DNA of 64,000 nt from Streptomyces canus (GCF_030815415.1 NZ_JAUSWW010000001.1:1426001-1490000), one strand, 5' to 3'; shown: positions 33,937 through 43,459, numbered from the stretch's first letter. Notes: a model not told the origin generated them from the letters alone. Numbers and translations are program-made.

Positions 33937-35775
33937 TCAGCGCGGGCCGCCGTACCCGCCGTACCCGTAGCCGTACCCGTAGCCGTACCCGTAGCCGCCG
34001 CCGTATCCGCTGCCGTACTGGCCGTCCCAGGAGCAGTAGTACCCGTAGCAGGGCATGCCGCTGGGGTACGACGGGCTCGTCGGGGTCGGCTGTGCGGTCG
34101 ACGGGCTCGGGGACGGTGTCGGTGAGGCCTTCTTCTTCGTCGGCGTGGGTGTGGGGGTGGGGATCGCGACGGGGGTCTTCCGAGCGATGTCGCTCTGCGC
34201 GTCCCAGTTGACCACCTCCATCTGGGGGTCGGTCTTGGAGGTGTCGAACACCCAGCGCTGAACGGCGAGGTCGGCACGGGACTTGAGGACCACGGCGCCC
34301 GTGCCGTCGGTGGCGGCGGGTGTCAGGGCCAGGTCCTGGTCCCAGCGCGGCACCAGGTTGCCCTGGAGGGTGAAGTCGTAGCGGATGTTCTTGGACTCCG
34401 CCTTGTCGGTGCCGGAGCACGGGGCCAGCCGCACCGAGTAGCCGAGGTGGGAGTCCAGGCACAGGTCCGGGTCCGCGACGCTGCTCAGCGTGCCGTCCGT
34501 CTCGTACGTCCACTGCTGGTCGGTCTTCGAGGAGCACTTGGTGACCTCGGTCTCCGCGTCCTTGACGGCCTTCTTGCCGACGACGCCGATGCACAGTCCG
34601 GAGTCGACGTTGTGCAGCCTGCCGCGCAGTGTGCCCTCCACGTCCTTGCCGGAGCCGACCCACGAGGAGTCGGAGGAGGACTTGCCCGCTCCGGTGCCGG
34701 GCGTCTCGGAGGCCTGGGTGCCGCCGGCCGAGGTGGTGCCGTCCCCGCCACTGAGGACCGACCACAGGACCAGGGGCAGGACGACCAGCCCGCTGACGGT
34801 GAGGACCGCGGCGGCGAGGTTGCGGCGCCGGGCGGCGGCGCGGCGGGCTTCCTTGCGTGCCGTGCGCGAGGGGCAGGCTCCGCGGACCGCGCGCGGGCCG
34901 GCGGGGGCCACGTCGAAGAAGGGCTCGCCCGGCACTACGGGCGGGGCCTGCGGCCGCTCGGGCGCTTGAGCCGGCGCGTCCCGCACGGCGGTGCGGGATT
35001 CCGCGTAGGCGCGGCCGCCCCACCCGAGGACCGCTTCCGCCAGGACGACGCCGAGGCCGTTGTTGAACTGCTGGAGCTGGTCGGCGGTGTCGCGGCAGTG
35101 CTTGCAGCGGTCCAGGTGTGCGCGCAGATCGGGGTCGACGTCGACACCACCGCGCCGGTAGGTGACGTCCAGCATCCTGACGTAGCTGCGGCACTCCTGT
35201 TCCGGGGCGAGTTCGCGGTGCACATGGAGGCACTCCTCGCGCAACCGCTCCTGGGCCCGGCGCAGTTCGACGCCGGCGTCCTCCTCGTCCAGCCCCAGCA
35301 GGGAGGCCGGAACGGACAGCGGCTCGGCCTCGACCTCGCTGTGCCACAGCAGGCAGCGGGCCGACTGGGGCAGCCGCTGGAACGCGCCGGACAGCAGCCG
35401 TCGCTCCGCGGGCGGCAGCAGACGGGCCGCGGCGCGGTCCCCGTCCCCGGTCCCGGAGCGCAGTTCGGGGTGGAGCTGTTCGCGTCGGTGGTCGCCGTCC
35501 CACTCCGCGGCGATCCGGCGCACGGTGACGAGCAGTTGGGGACGCCAGGCGGCCGTCGGCCCGTTCTGCCGCAGGGTTTCACCGAAGAGCCGGGTGAAAG
35601 CCGCGGTCGTGAGCATTCCGGCGGACCGCGCACTGTCGGTGCACAGCCGGGCATAGGCGAAGGCCGCCTCCCAGTGGCGGTCGAGGAGTTCACCGACGGG
35701 ATGGAGCGCGGGCGCGGCCCCGGTCCACTTCTTCAGCTCAGCGCTGAGTTGTTCGTCCGTGGCGTCGGCATTCAC
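33937..35775 (-). CDS. Sigma-like / zinc-finger / transmembrane / ricin-lectin fusion with Gly-Tyr tail
   Basis: About 612 residues, paralogue of the gene at 18452-20053: both share the sigma-4-like RCLLWHSEVEAEPLSVPASLLGL and VVLAEAVLGWGG. The zinc motif is H220-x3-C224-x2-C227 (HLDRCKHC); a basic stretch and one membrane helix follow (about 300-325), then a Ser/Thr-rich linker and an outside ricin-like domain (LHNVDSGLCIGVVGKKAVKDAETEVTKCSSK). A Pro-Thr-Lys spacer leads to a 40-residue Gly-Tyr tail (GYGYGYGYGYGYGGYGG) coded by 12-base repeats. The GTG at 35775 follows AGAGGA. Convergent with the permease, nine bases apart. Role inferred as a cell-surface carbohydrate sensor. Confidence 0.82.
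   Translation of the reverse strand: MNADATDEQLSAELKKWTGAAPALHPVGELLDRHWEAAFAYARLCTDSARSAGMLTTAAFTRLFGETLRQNGPTAAWRPQLLVTVRRIAAEWDGDHRREQLHPELRSGTGDGDRAAARLLPPAERRLLSGAFQRLPQSARCLLWHSEVEAEPLSVPASLLGLDEEDAGVELRRAQERLREECLHVHRELAPEQECRSYVRMLDVTYRRGGVDVDPDLRAHLDRCKHCRDTADQLQQFNNGLGVVLAEAVLGWGGRAYAESRTAVRDAPAQAPERPQAPPVVPGEPFFDVAPAGPRAVRGACPSRTARKEARRAAARRRNLAAAVLTVSGLVVLPLVLWSVLSGGDGTTSAGGTQASETPGTGAGKSSSDSSWVGSGKDVEGTLRGRLHNVDSGLCIGVVGKKAVKDAETEVTKCSSKTDQQWTYETDGTLSSVADPDLCLDSHLGYSVRLAPCSGTDKAESKNIRYDFTLQGNLVPRWDQDLALTPAATDGTGAVVLKSRADLAVQRWVFDTSKTDPQMEVVNWDAQSDIARKTPVAIPTPTPTPTKKKASPTPSPSPSTAQPTPTSPSYPSGMPCYGYYCSWDGQYGSGYGGGYGYGYGYGYGYGGYGGPR
33955..34020 (-). repeat. Tandem codon repeat encoding Gly-Tyr tail
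   Basis: Repeats of the type CCGTAGCCGTAC on the plus strand (GTACGGCTACGG sense) code for alternating Gly and Tyr at the C-terminus of the lectin fusion. Repeat length is likely to vary by slippage between strains. Confidence 0.75.
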
Positions 35776-36125
35776 GGCTGCATTCCTCTCGGGGGCATAC
35801 AAAACTAAGTCCATACCAAGGGGTATGCGGTCCCGACGACGACAGCTCTTGTGAAGCGTGGGGGACGTACGGGAGCGGTCAAGGCGGGCGGATTCTAATG
35901 TCTGCACGCCGACAAGGCATAACCTTTGCACAGGTCAGCGAGATGTAACAAGAGATCATTCAGTTTTGTGCATTGTGTGCGCGACCAGCCCTATTGACGG
36001 CTCGTCAATACTTGGAACCGATCCATGACGCCGTATCGACGCCGTTATGGAGAACGATTTTCACCAGGCGTCGGCCCAAACCATTGAACGGCCACCCCAC
36101 CCCGCGTACGGCCGGTCTACGCACG
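35776..36125. other. AT-richer intergenic region with two inverted repeats
   Basis: A 350-base gap with the promoter area of the leftward lectin fusion gene. It holds CATACC-AAGG-GGTATG (35812-35827), close to the fusion gene start, and TATTGACG-GCT-CGTCAATA (35992-36010), a perfect 8-bp stem that could be an operator or the terminator of the leftward AraC gene, which ends at 36126. No gene was found. Confidence 0.5.
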
Positions 36126-37040
36126 TCACGCTCCAACCATTGGGCCGCCCGCCCGGTACGTGCCGGGCGTCATACCGAATCGCTCCCGAAAGACCCGGTG
36201 GAAATGGAAGGGGCTCACGAAGCCCGATGCCGCCGCGACCCGTTCGACGGGCAGGCCGGTGCCTTCGAGGAGCCGCGCGGCGTGCCGCAGCCGTGCCTCG
36301 CGCAGCGCTCGCATCGGGGACTCGCCGACCTGGCGGGTGAACAGGTGCGCCAGCCGGGAGGGCGACAGCGAGACGTGCGCGGCCAGCGAGTCCACGGTGT
36401 GCGCGGCACCCGGGTCGGCGGCGAGGAGCTCCTGGACCCGGCGGACCCGGGGGTCGAGGCCTGGTGCGGGCGTCGGCTCCCGCGCGCCGGCGGCCATGAG
36501 CAGGACGACCTCCTCCAGGGCGCACAGCGCGAGCTCACGGGCGGCGGTGTCGTGCGCCACGGCGATCCGGTCGTCCGGCACGGCCGCCGGCTTCACCGCA
36601 CCCGGCCGGCGGGCGTCGACGAACATCCGGCGGAACGCCGCCTCGACCCGGTCCCGCGGCGTGGCCGGGGTCGAGGTGACGACATACACCCCGTCGCCGG
36701 CGCCGTACGGGATCAGCCAGGGCAGCCACGACGGCCGGGCCTGGCAGTGCACCCACCAGAACCGCCAGTGCCGCGCGCCCGGTCCGACGCCGTAGCCGTG
36801 CGGCACACCCGGCGCGAGCACGACCAGGTCCCCTGCCGCGGCCTGTGCGGTGGTCACGCCCTGCCGCAGCCTCCCCTGGCCTCCCGTGGTCCAGGTGAAC
36901 AGCCAACTGGCCGATCCCCGCGGCCGGTTGATGTCATAGCCCCGCGCCTCGTCGAAACGGCCGAGCATCACGAGGCCCGGCGGCGGCGCGGGGACGTCCG
37001 GCGCAGCAGTCTCAGGCAGTCCGTCGGCGGTCACGGGCAT
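36126..37040 (-). CDS. AraC-family transcriptional regulator
   Basis: A 304-residue regulator: an N-terminal cupin-like sensor domain (SWLFTWTTGGQGRLRQGVTTAQAAAGDLVVLAPGVPHGYGV) and a C-terminal double HTH (VDSLAAHVSLSPSRLAHLFTRQVGESPMRALREARLRHAARLLEGTGLPVERVAAASGFVSPFHFHRVFRERFGMTPGTYR). It is divergent from a PhyH dioxygenase gene with 63 bases between, so it most likely activates that gene in response to a small molecule. Confidence 0.92.
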   Translation of the reverse strand: MPVTADGLPETAAPDVPAPPPGLVMLGRFDEARGYDINRPRGSASWLFTWTTGGQGRLRQGVTTAQAAAGDLVVLAPGVPHGYGVGPGARHWRFWWVHCQARPSWLPWLIPYGAGDGVYVVTSTPATPRDRVEAAFRRMFVDARRPGAVKPAAVPDDRIAVAHDTAARELALCALEEVVLLMAAGAREPTPAPGLDPRVRRVQELLAADPGAAHTVDSLAAHVSLSPSRLAHLFTRQVGESPMRALREARLRHAARLLEGTGLPVERVAAASGFVSPFHFHRVFRERFGMTPGTYRAGGPMVGA

Positions 37041-37103
37041 CCTCCCGGGATGTGGGCCGACCTAGCGTGACATGCGGAGGACACCCGAGCGAGGAGTGGA
37101 CGC

Positions 37104-37910
37104 ATGACCGTCACAGGCAGCACCCCCGTCCTGACCGAGGCCGGACTGCGGCAGTTCCGGGAGGACGGGTTCACCGTCGTACGGGGACTGTTCGGATACG
37201 ACGAGATCGACCGGCTGTGCGGCGAGTTCGCGGCGCTGCACGCGGCCGGGGCGGTGCCGGGGCACTTCGAACCGCGGGGCGGCACGGATCCGCTGGGTGT
37301 GTACCCGCGGGTGATGCAGCCGCACGAGATCAACGCGCGCGCCCGGGACGTGCTGCTCGACGCGCGGTTGCGGGAGGTCCTGGAGACGCTGTTCGACGAG
37401 GAGGTGCTGGCCGCGCAGAGCATGTTCTACTTCAAGCCGCCGGGGGCACGGGGGCAGGCGCTGCACCAGGACAACTTCTATCTGCGGGTCGAGCCGGGGA
37501 CGTGTGTCGCGGCGTGGGTGGCGTGCGATGTCATCGACCGGGAGAACGGGGGGCTCGAAGTCGTGCCCGGAACGCACCGGATGGACCTGTTCTGCCCCGA
37601 GGAGGCGGACGAGGGGGTGTCGTTCGCGCGCGAGTACGTGCCGCCGCCGGCGGGACTGGCGGCGGTGCCGGTCGACATGGCGCCGGGGGATGTTCTGTTC
37701 TTCAACGGGAGCCTGGTGCACGGGTCGCAGCCGAATCGCAGTGACGGGCGTTTTCGGCGGTCGTTCATCGGCCACTACGTGGGGCGGTCGGCCGAGCGGA
37801 TCGGGGGGTACTACCGGACGCTGTCGATGCGGGGTGACCGCGTCGCTTTGGCGGAGAGTGAGGGTGCGGGCCCTTGCGGTACGGAGTTCGCACCGCAGGG
37901 GCCGCACTAG
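37104..37910 (+). CDS. Phytanoyl-CoA dioxygenase (PhyH) family protein
   Basis: A 268-residue non-haem Fe(II)/2-oxoglutarate dioxygenase. Iron ligands are in LHQDNFYLRVEPGTCVAAWVACD (His-x-Asp) and the distal His in LVHGSQPNRSDGRFRRSFIGHYV, followed by the Arg that binds 2-oxoglutarate; EVVPGTHRMDLF is the family block. Hydroxylates a small molecule; substrate unknown. Divergent from an AraC regulator, which supports an inducible catabolic role such as sugar or osmolyte breakdown. Confidence 0.9.
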   Translation: MTVTGSTPVLTEAGLRQFREDGFTVVRGLFGYDEIDRLCGEFAALHAAGAVPGHFEPRGGTDPLGVYPRVMQPHEINARARDVLLDARLREVLETLFDEEVLAAQSMFYFKPPGARGQALHQDNFYLRVEPGTCVAAWVACDVIDRENGGLEVVPGTHRMDLFCPEEADEGVSFAREYVPPPAGLAAVPVDMAPGDVLFFNGSLVHGSQPNRSDGRFRRSFIGHYVGRSAERIGGYYRTLSMRGDRVALAESEGAGPCGTEFAPQGPH

Positions 37911-37936
37911 GTCATATCGCGGCTGCGGGTCGTGTG

Positions 37937-37998
37937 GGCTGGTCGCGCCCACGCGGCGGTAGCCGCACATCGTTACAGCCCCGCGCCCCTTGGGTGCG
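37937..37998 (+). repeat. Dispersed intergenic repeat, copy 2
   Basis: Matches the copies at 24549 and 49936: GGTCGCGCCCACGCGGCGGT, AGCCGCACATCG and ACAGCCCCGCGCCCC in the same order. It fills the gap between the convergent PhyH and aldo/keto reductase genes and may help end transcription. Confidence 0.7.
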
Positions 37999-37999
37999 T

Positions 38000-38968
<969 letters not shown>

Positions 38969-39052
38969 CGTTGCTGCTCCCGCCTTCCGGATGGTCATGA
39001 AGGGGAGCGTACGACGTGAGGTGCGCGCGGGGCCCGGGCGTCAGCCGACGGC

Positions 39053-39568
39053 TCACCGTCTGAGCAGATCCAGCGCCTGCTTCCACGGGAACTCCGCTCC
39101 CGGCTCCCCCGCGAAGGGCGGGCCGAACCGCACGCCCATCCCCCGCAGCCGTATCAGGCTGTCCCGGTAGGCGGGATGGGCGGCCAACGCGTCGGCCACG
39201 CACGGCAGTACGGCGATGGGGACGCCGAGGCCCGACGCCTCGCACAGGGTGCCCACGGCGAGGGTGTCGCCCAGTCCCGCCGCCCATTTGTTGACGGTGT
39301 TGAAGGTGGCGGGCGCGACCACCACGGCGTCCGGCGGCGGGAAGGGGCGCGGGCCGGCGGGGCTGCGCCAGGCGGAGCGGATCGGACGGCCGGCCTGGGC
39401 CTCGACGGCGGCGGTGTCGAAGAAGCCGTTCATCGCGACGGGGGTGGCGATGACTCCGACCTCCCAGCCCTCTTCCTGGGCGGCGGTGATGAGTTCGCCG
39501 ACGCCCGCGGCGATCCCGGCGGCGCAGACGACGACGTAGAGGAAGGGTTTCTCGGCCTGTTCGGTCAC
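39053..39568 (-). CDS. Flavoprotein domain protein
   Basis: A 171-residue single-domain protein of the flavoprotein (Dfp/UbiX-like PPC decarboxylase fold) family: FLYVVVCAAGIAAGVGELITAAQEEGWEVGVIATPVAMNGF, DAVVVAPATFNTVNKWAAGLGDTLAVGTLCEA. It should bind FMN. Most such actinobacterial proteins lack a known substrate. Nine bases downstream of the DUF1348 gene, same direction, probably co-transcribed. Confidence 0.85.
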   Translation of the reverse strand: MTEQAEKPFLYVVVCAAGIAAGVGELITAAQEEGWEVGVIATPVAMNGFFDTAAVEAQAGRPIRSAWRSPAGPRPFPPPDAVVVAPATFNTVNKWAAGLGDTLAVGTLCEASGLGVPIAVLPCVADALAAHPAYRDSLIRLRGMGVRFGPPFAGEPGAEFPWKQALDLLRR

Positions 39569-39577
39569 CCGCCGACC

Positions 39578-40036
39578 CTACTGAAGCGGGAAGGTCTCCC
39601 CGCGCTCGGTCTCGGGCCGCGGTCCGAGGACGCGGCGGTCCTTCTCCTCGATCGGTACGTCGTTGATGCTGGCCTCGCGCCGGGTCATCAGCCCGTGGTC
39701 GTCGAACTCCCAGAGCTCGTTGCCGTACGCGCGCCACCACTGGCCCTCGGCGTCCCGGCACTCGTACTGGAAGCGGACGGCGATGCGGTTGCCGTCGAAG
39801 GCCCACAGGTCCTTGCGCAGTGCGTAGTCCCGCTCGCGCGCCCACTTCGCGGTGAGGAACTCGACGATCTCCGCGCGGCCGGTGACGAAGGTGTCGCGGT
39901 TGCGCCACACCGAGTCCTCGGAGTACGCGAGCGCAACCTTGTGCGGGTCCCGGGTGTTCCAGGCGTCCTCGGCGGCCTGCACCTTCCGCGCCGCGCTCTC
40001 ACGGGTGAAGGGCGGCAGGGGTGGACGGTCGGTCAT
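39578..40036 (-). CDS. DUF1348 / nuclear transport factor 2-like protein
   Basis: A 152-residue SnoaL/NTF2-fold protein of the DUF1348 group: [56 protein letters not shown] and [40 protein letters not shown] are typical. The ATG at 40036 has GGAGGA just upstream; longer starts would run into the operators. Divergent from a TetR gene, with two matching palindromes in between, so it is probably its target. Enzyme activity unknown. Confidence 0.9.
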   Translation of the reverse strand: MTDRPPLPPFTRESAARKVQAAEDAWNTRDPHKVALAYSEDSVWRNRDTFVTGRAEIVEFLTAKWARERDYALRKDLWAFDGNRIAVRFQYECRDAEGQWWRAYGNELWEFDDHGLMTRREASINDVPIEEKDRRVLGPRPETERGETFPLQ

Positions 40037-40057
40037 GTCATCCTCCGTGGCCGAAAA

Positions 40058-40111
40058 GGGAGAACGTGCGTTCTCCCGCATGGCTGCTACCGTAGGAGAA
40101 CGCACGTTCTC
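40058..40111. promoter_or_regulatory. Twin TetR operators between DUF1348 and TetR genes
   Basis: Two palindromes with the same half-site GAGAACG..CGTTCTC: GGGAGAACGTGCGTTCTCCC (40058-40077) and GAGAACGCACGTTCTC (40096-40111), centres 36 bp apart. They lie between divergent starts, so the TetR protein likely represses both itself and the DUF1348 operon. Confidence 0.85.
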
Positions 40112-40131
40112 ACGTCAAGGAGTGACCCGGC

Positions 40132-40689
40132 ATGGACAGCGCGACCGCCCGGGAGCAGGCACTGGACGCCGCCGAGGAGCTGTTCTACGGCCGGGGCATC
40201 CAGTCCGTCGGCATGGACGACATCCGCGGCGCGTCGGGGGTCTCGCTCAAGCGGCTGTACCAACTCTTCCCCGCGAAGGAGCAGTTGGTGGAGGCGTACC
40301 TGGAACGCCGTGACGTGCGGTGGCGGGGGCGGCTCGCGCGGTACGTGGAGCGCGCCGAGGACCGCCGGGAACGGGTCCTCGCCGTCTTCGACTGGCTGGA
40401 GCGGTGGTTCGGGGAGGACGGGTTCCGCGGGTGCGCGTGGATCAATTCCTACGGAGAACTGGGCGCGACGTCGAGCCGGGTGACGGCCCAGGTGCGGGCG
40501 CACAAAGGGGCGTTCCGCGCCTACCTCGCCGCTCTCGTGGCGGACGCCGGGCTCCCGGACGCCCTGACAGGCCAGCTGTTCCTGCTGGCCGAGGGGGCGA
40601 TGGTCACGGCCGGCATCACCCGGAGCACCGAGCCGGCCAGGGAGGCGCGGGAGGCGGCCCGGTCACTGATGGACCTCGCCCGGCCGTGA
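40132..40689 (+). CDS. TetR/AcrR-family regulator
   Basis: A 185-residue repressor. N-terminal HTH: REQALDAAEELFYGRGIQSVGMDDIRGASGVSLKRLYQLFPAKEQLVEAYL, with the usual recognition helix. C-terminal ligand domain of the LmrA/YxaF type (GFRGCAWINSYGELG). Divergent from the DUF1348-flavoprotein operon, with two identical-type operators in the gap. The inducer is unknown. Confidence 0.92.
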   Translation: MDSATAREQALDAAEELFYGRGIQSVGMDDIRGASGVSLKRLYQLFPAKEQLVEAYLERRDVRWRGRLARYVERAEDRRERVLAVFDWLERWFGEDGFRGCAWINSYGELGATSSRVTAQVRAHKGAFRAYLAALVADAGLPDALTGQLFLLAEGAMVTAGITRSTEPAREAREAARSLMDLARP

Positions 40690-40724
40690 CGGTCGCCTCC
40701 GCGGGGATCCCCCGTTGCGGGTGA

Positions 40725-40916
40725 TCAGTCGGACGTCGTGATGGCCCCGACGGGGCAGGCCCTGGCCGCCTCGCGCACCATCGGGTCGCCGGCGCCGTCC
40801 TCCCGGCCGGGCAGCAGTTCGCTGAATCCGTCGTCGTCCTGGGTGAACACGCCCGGGGCGGCCAGGGCGCACTGGCCGGCCCCGATGCAGACGTCCTTGT
40901 CGATGTCGATGTGCAT
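40725..40916 (-). CDS. Ferredoxin, [3Fe-4S] type
   Basis: A 63-residue ferredoxin: CIGAGQCALAAPGVF followed by ACPVGAI, with three cluster cysteines and Ala in the place of the second CxxC cysteine, the pattern of [3Fe-4S] ferredoxins that serve actinomycete P450s (SuaB/FdxA type). Twelve bases after the stop of the P450 gene, so it is its electron carrier. Confidence 0.93.
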   Translation of the reverse strand: MHIDIDKDVCIGAGQCALAAPGVFTQDDDGFSELLPGREDGAGDPMVREAARACPVGAITTSD

Positions 40917-40928
40917 GGGCGGAGCCTC

Positions 40929-42116
40929 TTACCAGGTCACGGGGAGTTCCAGCATCCCCTGGATGGTGTCGCCGGGCTTGAAGGGGATCTCGTCCGCCGG
41001 GGCGGCCAGGCGCAGCGTGGGCAGCCGCTCCAGGAGGGTGCGCAGGGCGATCTCCATCTCCGCGCGGGCCAGGTTCTGCCCCAGGCACTGGTGGATGCCG
41101 AAGCCGAACCCGATGTGATGGCGGGCGGAACGGTGCCAGTCGAGGCTGTCCGGTGCGGGATAGACGTTCTCGTCGCGGTTGATGACCGAGGTCGAGAACA
41201 CCACTCCGTCGCCGGACCGGATCGTCACCCCGTCGAGTTCGATGTCCTCGACCGCCATGCGCAGGAGGCCGTCCGCGATCGACAGCAGTCGCATCAACTC
41301 CTCGACAGCGGCGGGCAGGAGAGCCGGATCGGCCCGCAACTCGGTCAGCCGGTCGCGGTGTTGCAGGAGGGTGTAGGTGCCGAGCGAGATCATGTTCGCG
41401 GTGGTCTCGTGCCCGGCGACGAGCAGGATGGTCGCCAGGGCGATCAGTTCCCCCCGGTCCACGGCGCCCTCGTGGACGAGTTCGTCCAGCACGCCGTCGC
41501 CGGGCTCGCGGTCCCGCCGCTTGCGGTCGATCAGCTCCTCGAAGTACGCGTCCAGCCGGTCGCGCGCGTCCCGGGTGTCGGCGGCCGTCGGTCCGCGCAG
41601 CAGCCGGCGCGACTGCCCCTCGAAGAAGTCGTGATCGGCGTACGGGACACCGAGGAGGGCGCAGATCACCGTCGAGGGCACGGGCAGTGCGAAGGCACTC
41701 ACCAGCTCGGCGGGCGGCCCCTGTTCGATCATCGCGTCGAGTCGCTCGTCCACGATCCGCTGGATCTGCGGACGCAGTCCCGCGGCGCGTTTGAGCGTGA
41801 AGCTGGGGATCATCCTGCGGCGCTGGGCCTGGTGTTCGGGATCGTCGTAGCCCAGCAGCGCGGCCTTCCGGTCCTTGACCGCCGCGAAGCGTTCGGTGGG
41901 GGCCGGGAAGTCGGGGTGGGTGCGGTCGGTGGACAGCCGCCGGTCGGCGAGCAGGTCGCGGGCGAGTGCGTGTCCGGTCACCAACCAGGCGGGACGGCCG
42001 TCGTAGAGCCGGATCCGGGTCAGTGGGCGGGAAGCGCGCAGAGGGGCGTAGGCGGCGGGCGGGTGGTAGGGGCACGTCCGGTCCTGGGGGAAGGCGACGG
42101 GTTCCGTTTCCGTCAT
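40929..42116 (-). CDS. Cytochrome P450 (CYP105-like)
   Basis: A 395-residue soluble actinomycete P450. I-helix AGHETTANM, ExxR as EELMRL, and haem loop FGFGIHQCLGQNLAR with Cys344 as the haem ligand. Overall sequence resembles the CYP105 family of xenobiotic and macrolide hydroxylases, an impression, not a computed match. The ATG at 42116 follows GAGGTC. Co-transcribed with the ferredoxin gene. A GATGCC-CCA-GGCATC palindrome lies about 45-59 bases upstream. Confidence 0.92.
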   Translation of the reverse strand: MTETEPVAFPQDRTCPYHPPAAYAPLRASRPLTRIRLYDGRPAWLVTGHALARDLLADRRLSTDRTHPDFPAPTERFAAVKDRKAALLGYDDPEHQAQRRRMIPSFTLKRAAGLRPQIQRIVDERLDAMIEQGPPAELVSAFALPVPSTVICALLGVPYADHDFFEGQSRRLLRGPTAADTRDARDRLDAYFEELIDRKRRDREPGDGVLDELVHEGAVDRGELIALATILLVAGHETTANMISLGTYTLLQHRDRLTELRADPALLPAAVEELMRLLSIADGLLRMAVEDIELDGVTIRSGDGVVFSTSVINRDENVYPAPDSLDWHRSARHHIGFGFGIHQCLGQNLARAEMEIALRTLLERLPTLRLAAPADEIPFKPGDTIQGMLELPVTW

Positions 42117-42160
42117 GGAAGACCTCGCAGACGAAGGGTGCCTTGCACGTCCTCTCATTG

Positions 42161-42227
42161 GATGCCCCAGGCATCTAGTTGTGGGACGGCAAGTTCGGCC
42201 AGATCCCCCGGATGCGCGATCTGGCCG
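42161..42227. promoter_or_regulatory. Two inverted repeats between P450 and LysE genes
   Basis: GATGCC-CCA-GGCATC (42161-42175) and a perfect 10-bp stem CGGCCAGATC/GATCTGGCCG (42196-42205 with 42218-42227) lie in the 269-base divergent gap. The first may be an operator for the P450 promoter, the second a hairpin or operator. No regulator adjoins. Confidence 0.5.
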
Positions 42228-42385
42228 GGGATCGCCCTCGTAATTCGGTTGTCGCCGGCCCCCGACCGCCCGCAGACTCCGGCCATGCCCACCTTCGATG
42301 TCCTTCTGCCGCTGACCGCCGCCGTTCCTCCGGTGCGGTTCCAGCAGCAGTCCGGCCGACCGTGGGGACCGACGCTTCCCACGTC

Positions 42386-43015
42386 GTGACCGCCGCGCTC
42401 GTCGCGGGGCTGCTCGCGGGATACGGCATCGCCGTGCCCGTCGGCGCGGTCGCGACCTACCTCGTCTCCCTCACCGCCCGTACCTCGCTGCGCACCGGGG
42501 TCTGTGCCGCTCTCGGCGTCGCGACCGCCGACGGGCTCTACGCCCTGCTGGCCACGGTCGGGGGCGCCGCCCTCGCCGCCGCCCTGCGCCCGGCGCTCGG
42601 GCCGCTGCGCTGGGCCTCCGCCCTGCTGCTGCTCGCGTTGGCGGTACGGGGTGCGGTCATCGCCGTACGGCAGTACCGCGGCCGTCGGCTCACCACGCGC
42701 ACCGACCCGGCTCCCCCGAGCCCCGCGCGGGCGTATCTGGCGCTGCTCGGGATCACCCTGCTCAACCCGACCACCGTGATCTACTTCGCGGCCCTGGTCC
42801 TCGGCACCCCCACCACCGACGCGGTCCGCCCCCTGGAACAGGGCGTGTTCGTCGCGGCGGCCTTCCTCGCCTCCGCGAGCTGGCAGCTGCTGCTGGCCGG
42901 GGGTGGCGCACTGCTCGGCAGGGTGCTGACCGGCAGACGGGGGCGGCTGGTGACGGCCGTGGTCTCGAGCGGCGTGATCATGGGGCTGGCCGTGCGGATG
43001 ATGCTGCCGTCGTGA
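42386..43015 (+). CDS. LysE/RhtB-family amino acid exporter
   Basis: A 209-residue, six-helix exporter. The N-terminal LLAGYGIAVPVGAVATYLVSL, GVCAALGVATADGLYALLATVGGAAL and ITLLNPTTVIYFAALVLG (the conserved NP after helix 4) are LysE-family marks. Exports an amino acid or related compound. The GTG at 42386 is a guess at the start, since no good ribosome site is seen; the longer frame has no membrane character. Ends three bases before a convergent gene. Confidence 0.85.
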   Translation: MTAALVAGLLAGYGIAVPVGAVATYLVSLTARTSLRTGVCAALGVATADGLYALLATVGGAALAAALRPALGPLRWASALLLLALAVRGAVIAVRQYRGRRLTTRTDPAPPSPARAYLALLGITLLNPTTVIYFAALVLGTPTTDAVRPLEQGVFVAAAFLASASWQLLLAGGGALLGRVLTGRRGRLVTAVVSSGVIMGLAVRMMLPS

Positions 43016-43018
43016 CCG

Positions 43019-43459
43019 TCACGCTGCGAAGGCGCGGGCGACGGCGAGGCTGTCCTCGTAGACATGGTGACGGACGATCAGCCCGTCCTCGACGGTCAGG
43101 TGCAGGGCGAACCTGGCGCGATAGGGACGCCCCGTCGCCCGGGCGGTCTGCCGGATCTCGCCGAGGACCACCGCGTCGGCGCCGTCGACGAGGATGCGCT
43201 CGATCTCGGTGGCCGCCTGAGCCGGGAGGTGATGGGTCGCCAGTTCGCGGTAGTGGGCGGCGGCGTCCGCCCGGCTGGAGCGGGGCCGGATCCACGGGGT
43301 GGCGGGGCTGCCGTGCTCGTCCTGCGGCCAGTTCAGCTTCCAGTCGCCCTGATCGGCGTAGAGCTCGGCGATCCGCTCCGGGTCGCCCGCGCCGATGCGC
43401 CGCAGCAGTTCCTCGGTCACGGCACGGGTCGTCGTCGCGGTGGTGGCGGTGGTGGTCAT
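43019..43459 (-). CDS. SnoaL/NTF2-like protein
   Basis: A 146-residue NTF2-fold protein (nuclear transport factor 2 / ketosteroid-isomerase-like): RAVTEELLRRIGAGDPERIAELYADQGDWKLNWPQDEHG and YRARFALHLTVEDGLIVRHHVYEDSLAVARAF. The His-Tyr-Glu region fits the pocket-lining end of the fold. Function unknown. The ATG at 43459 is preferred; the N-terminus MTTTATTATTT is a low-complexity run. Confidence 0.85.
   Translation of the reverse strand: MTTTATTATTTRAVTEELLRRIGAGDPERIAELYADQGDWKLNWPQDEHGSPATPWIRPRSSRADAAAHYRELATHHLPAQAATEIERILVDGADAVVLGEIRQTARATGRPYRARFALHLTVEDGLIVRHHVYEDSLAVARAFAA

Noticed and set aside
33955..34020. CRISPR-like array from the repeated CCGTAGCCGTAC units
   Set aside because: Units are contiguous with no spacers and lie in frame in a coding tail, so this is a simple codon repeat.
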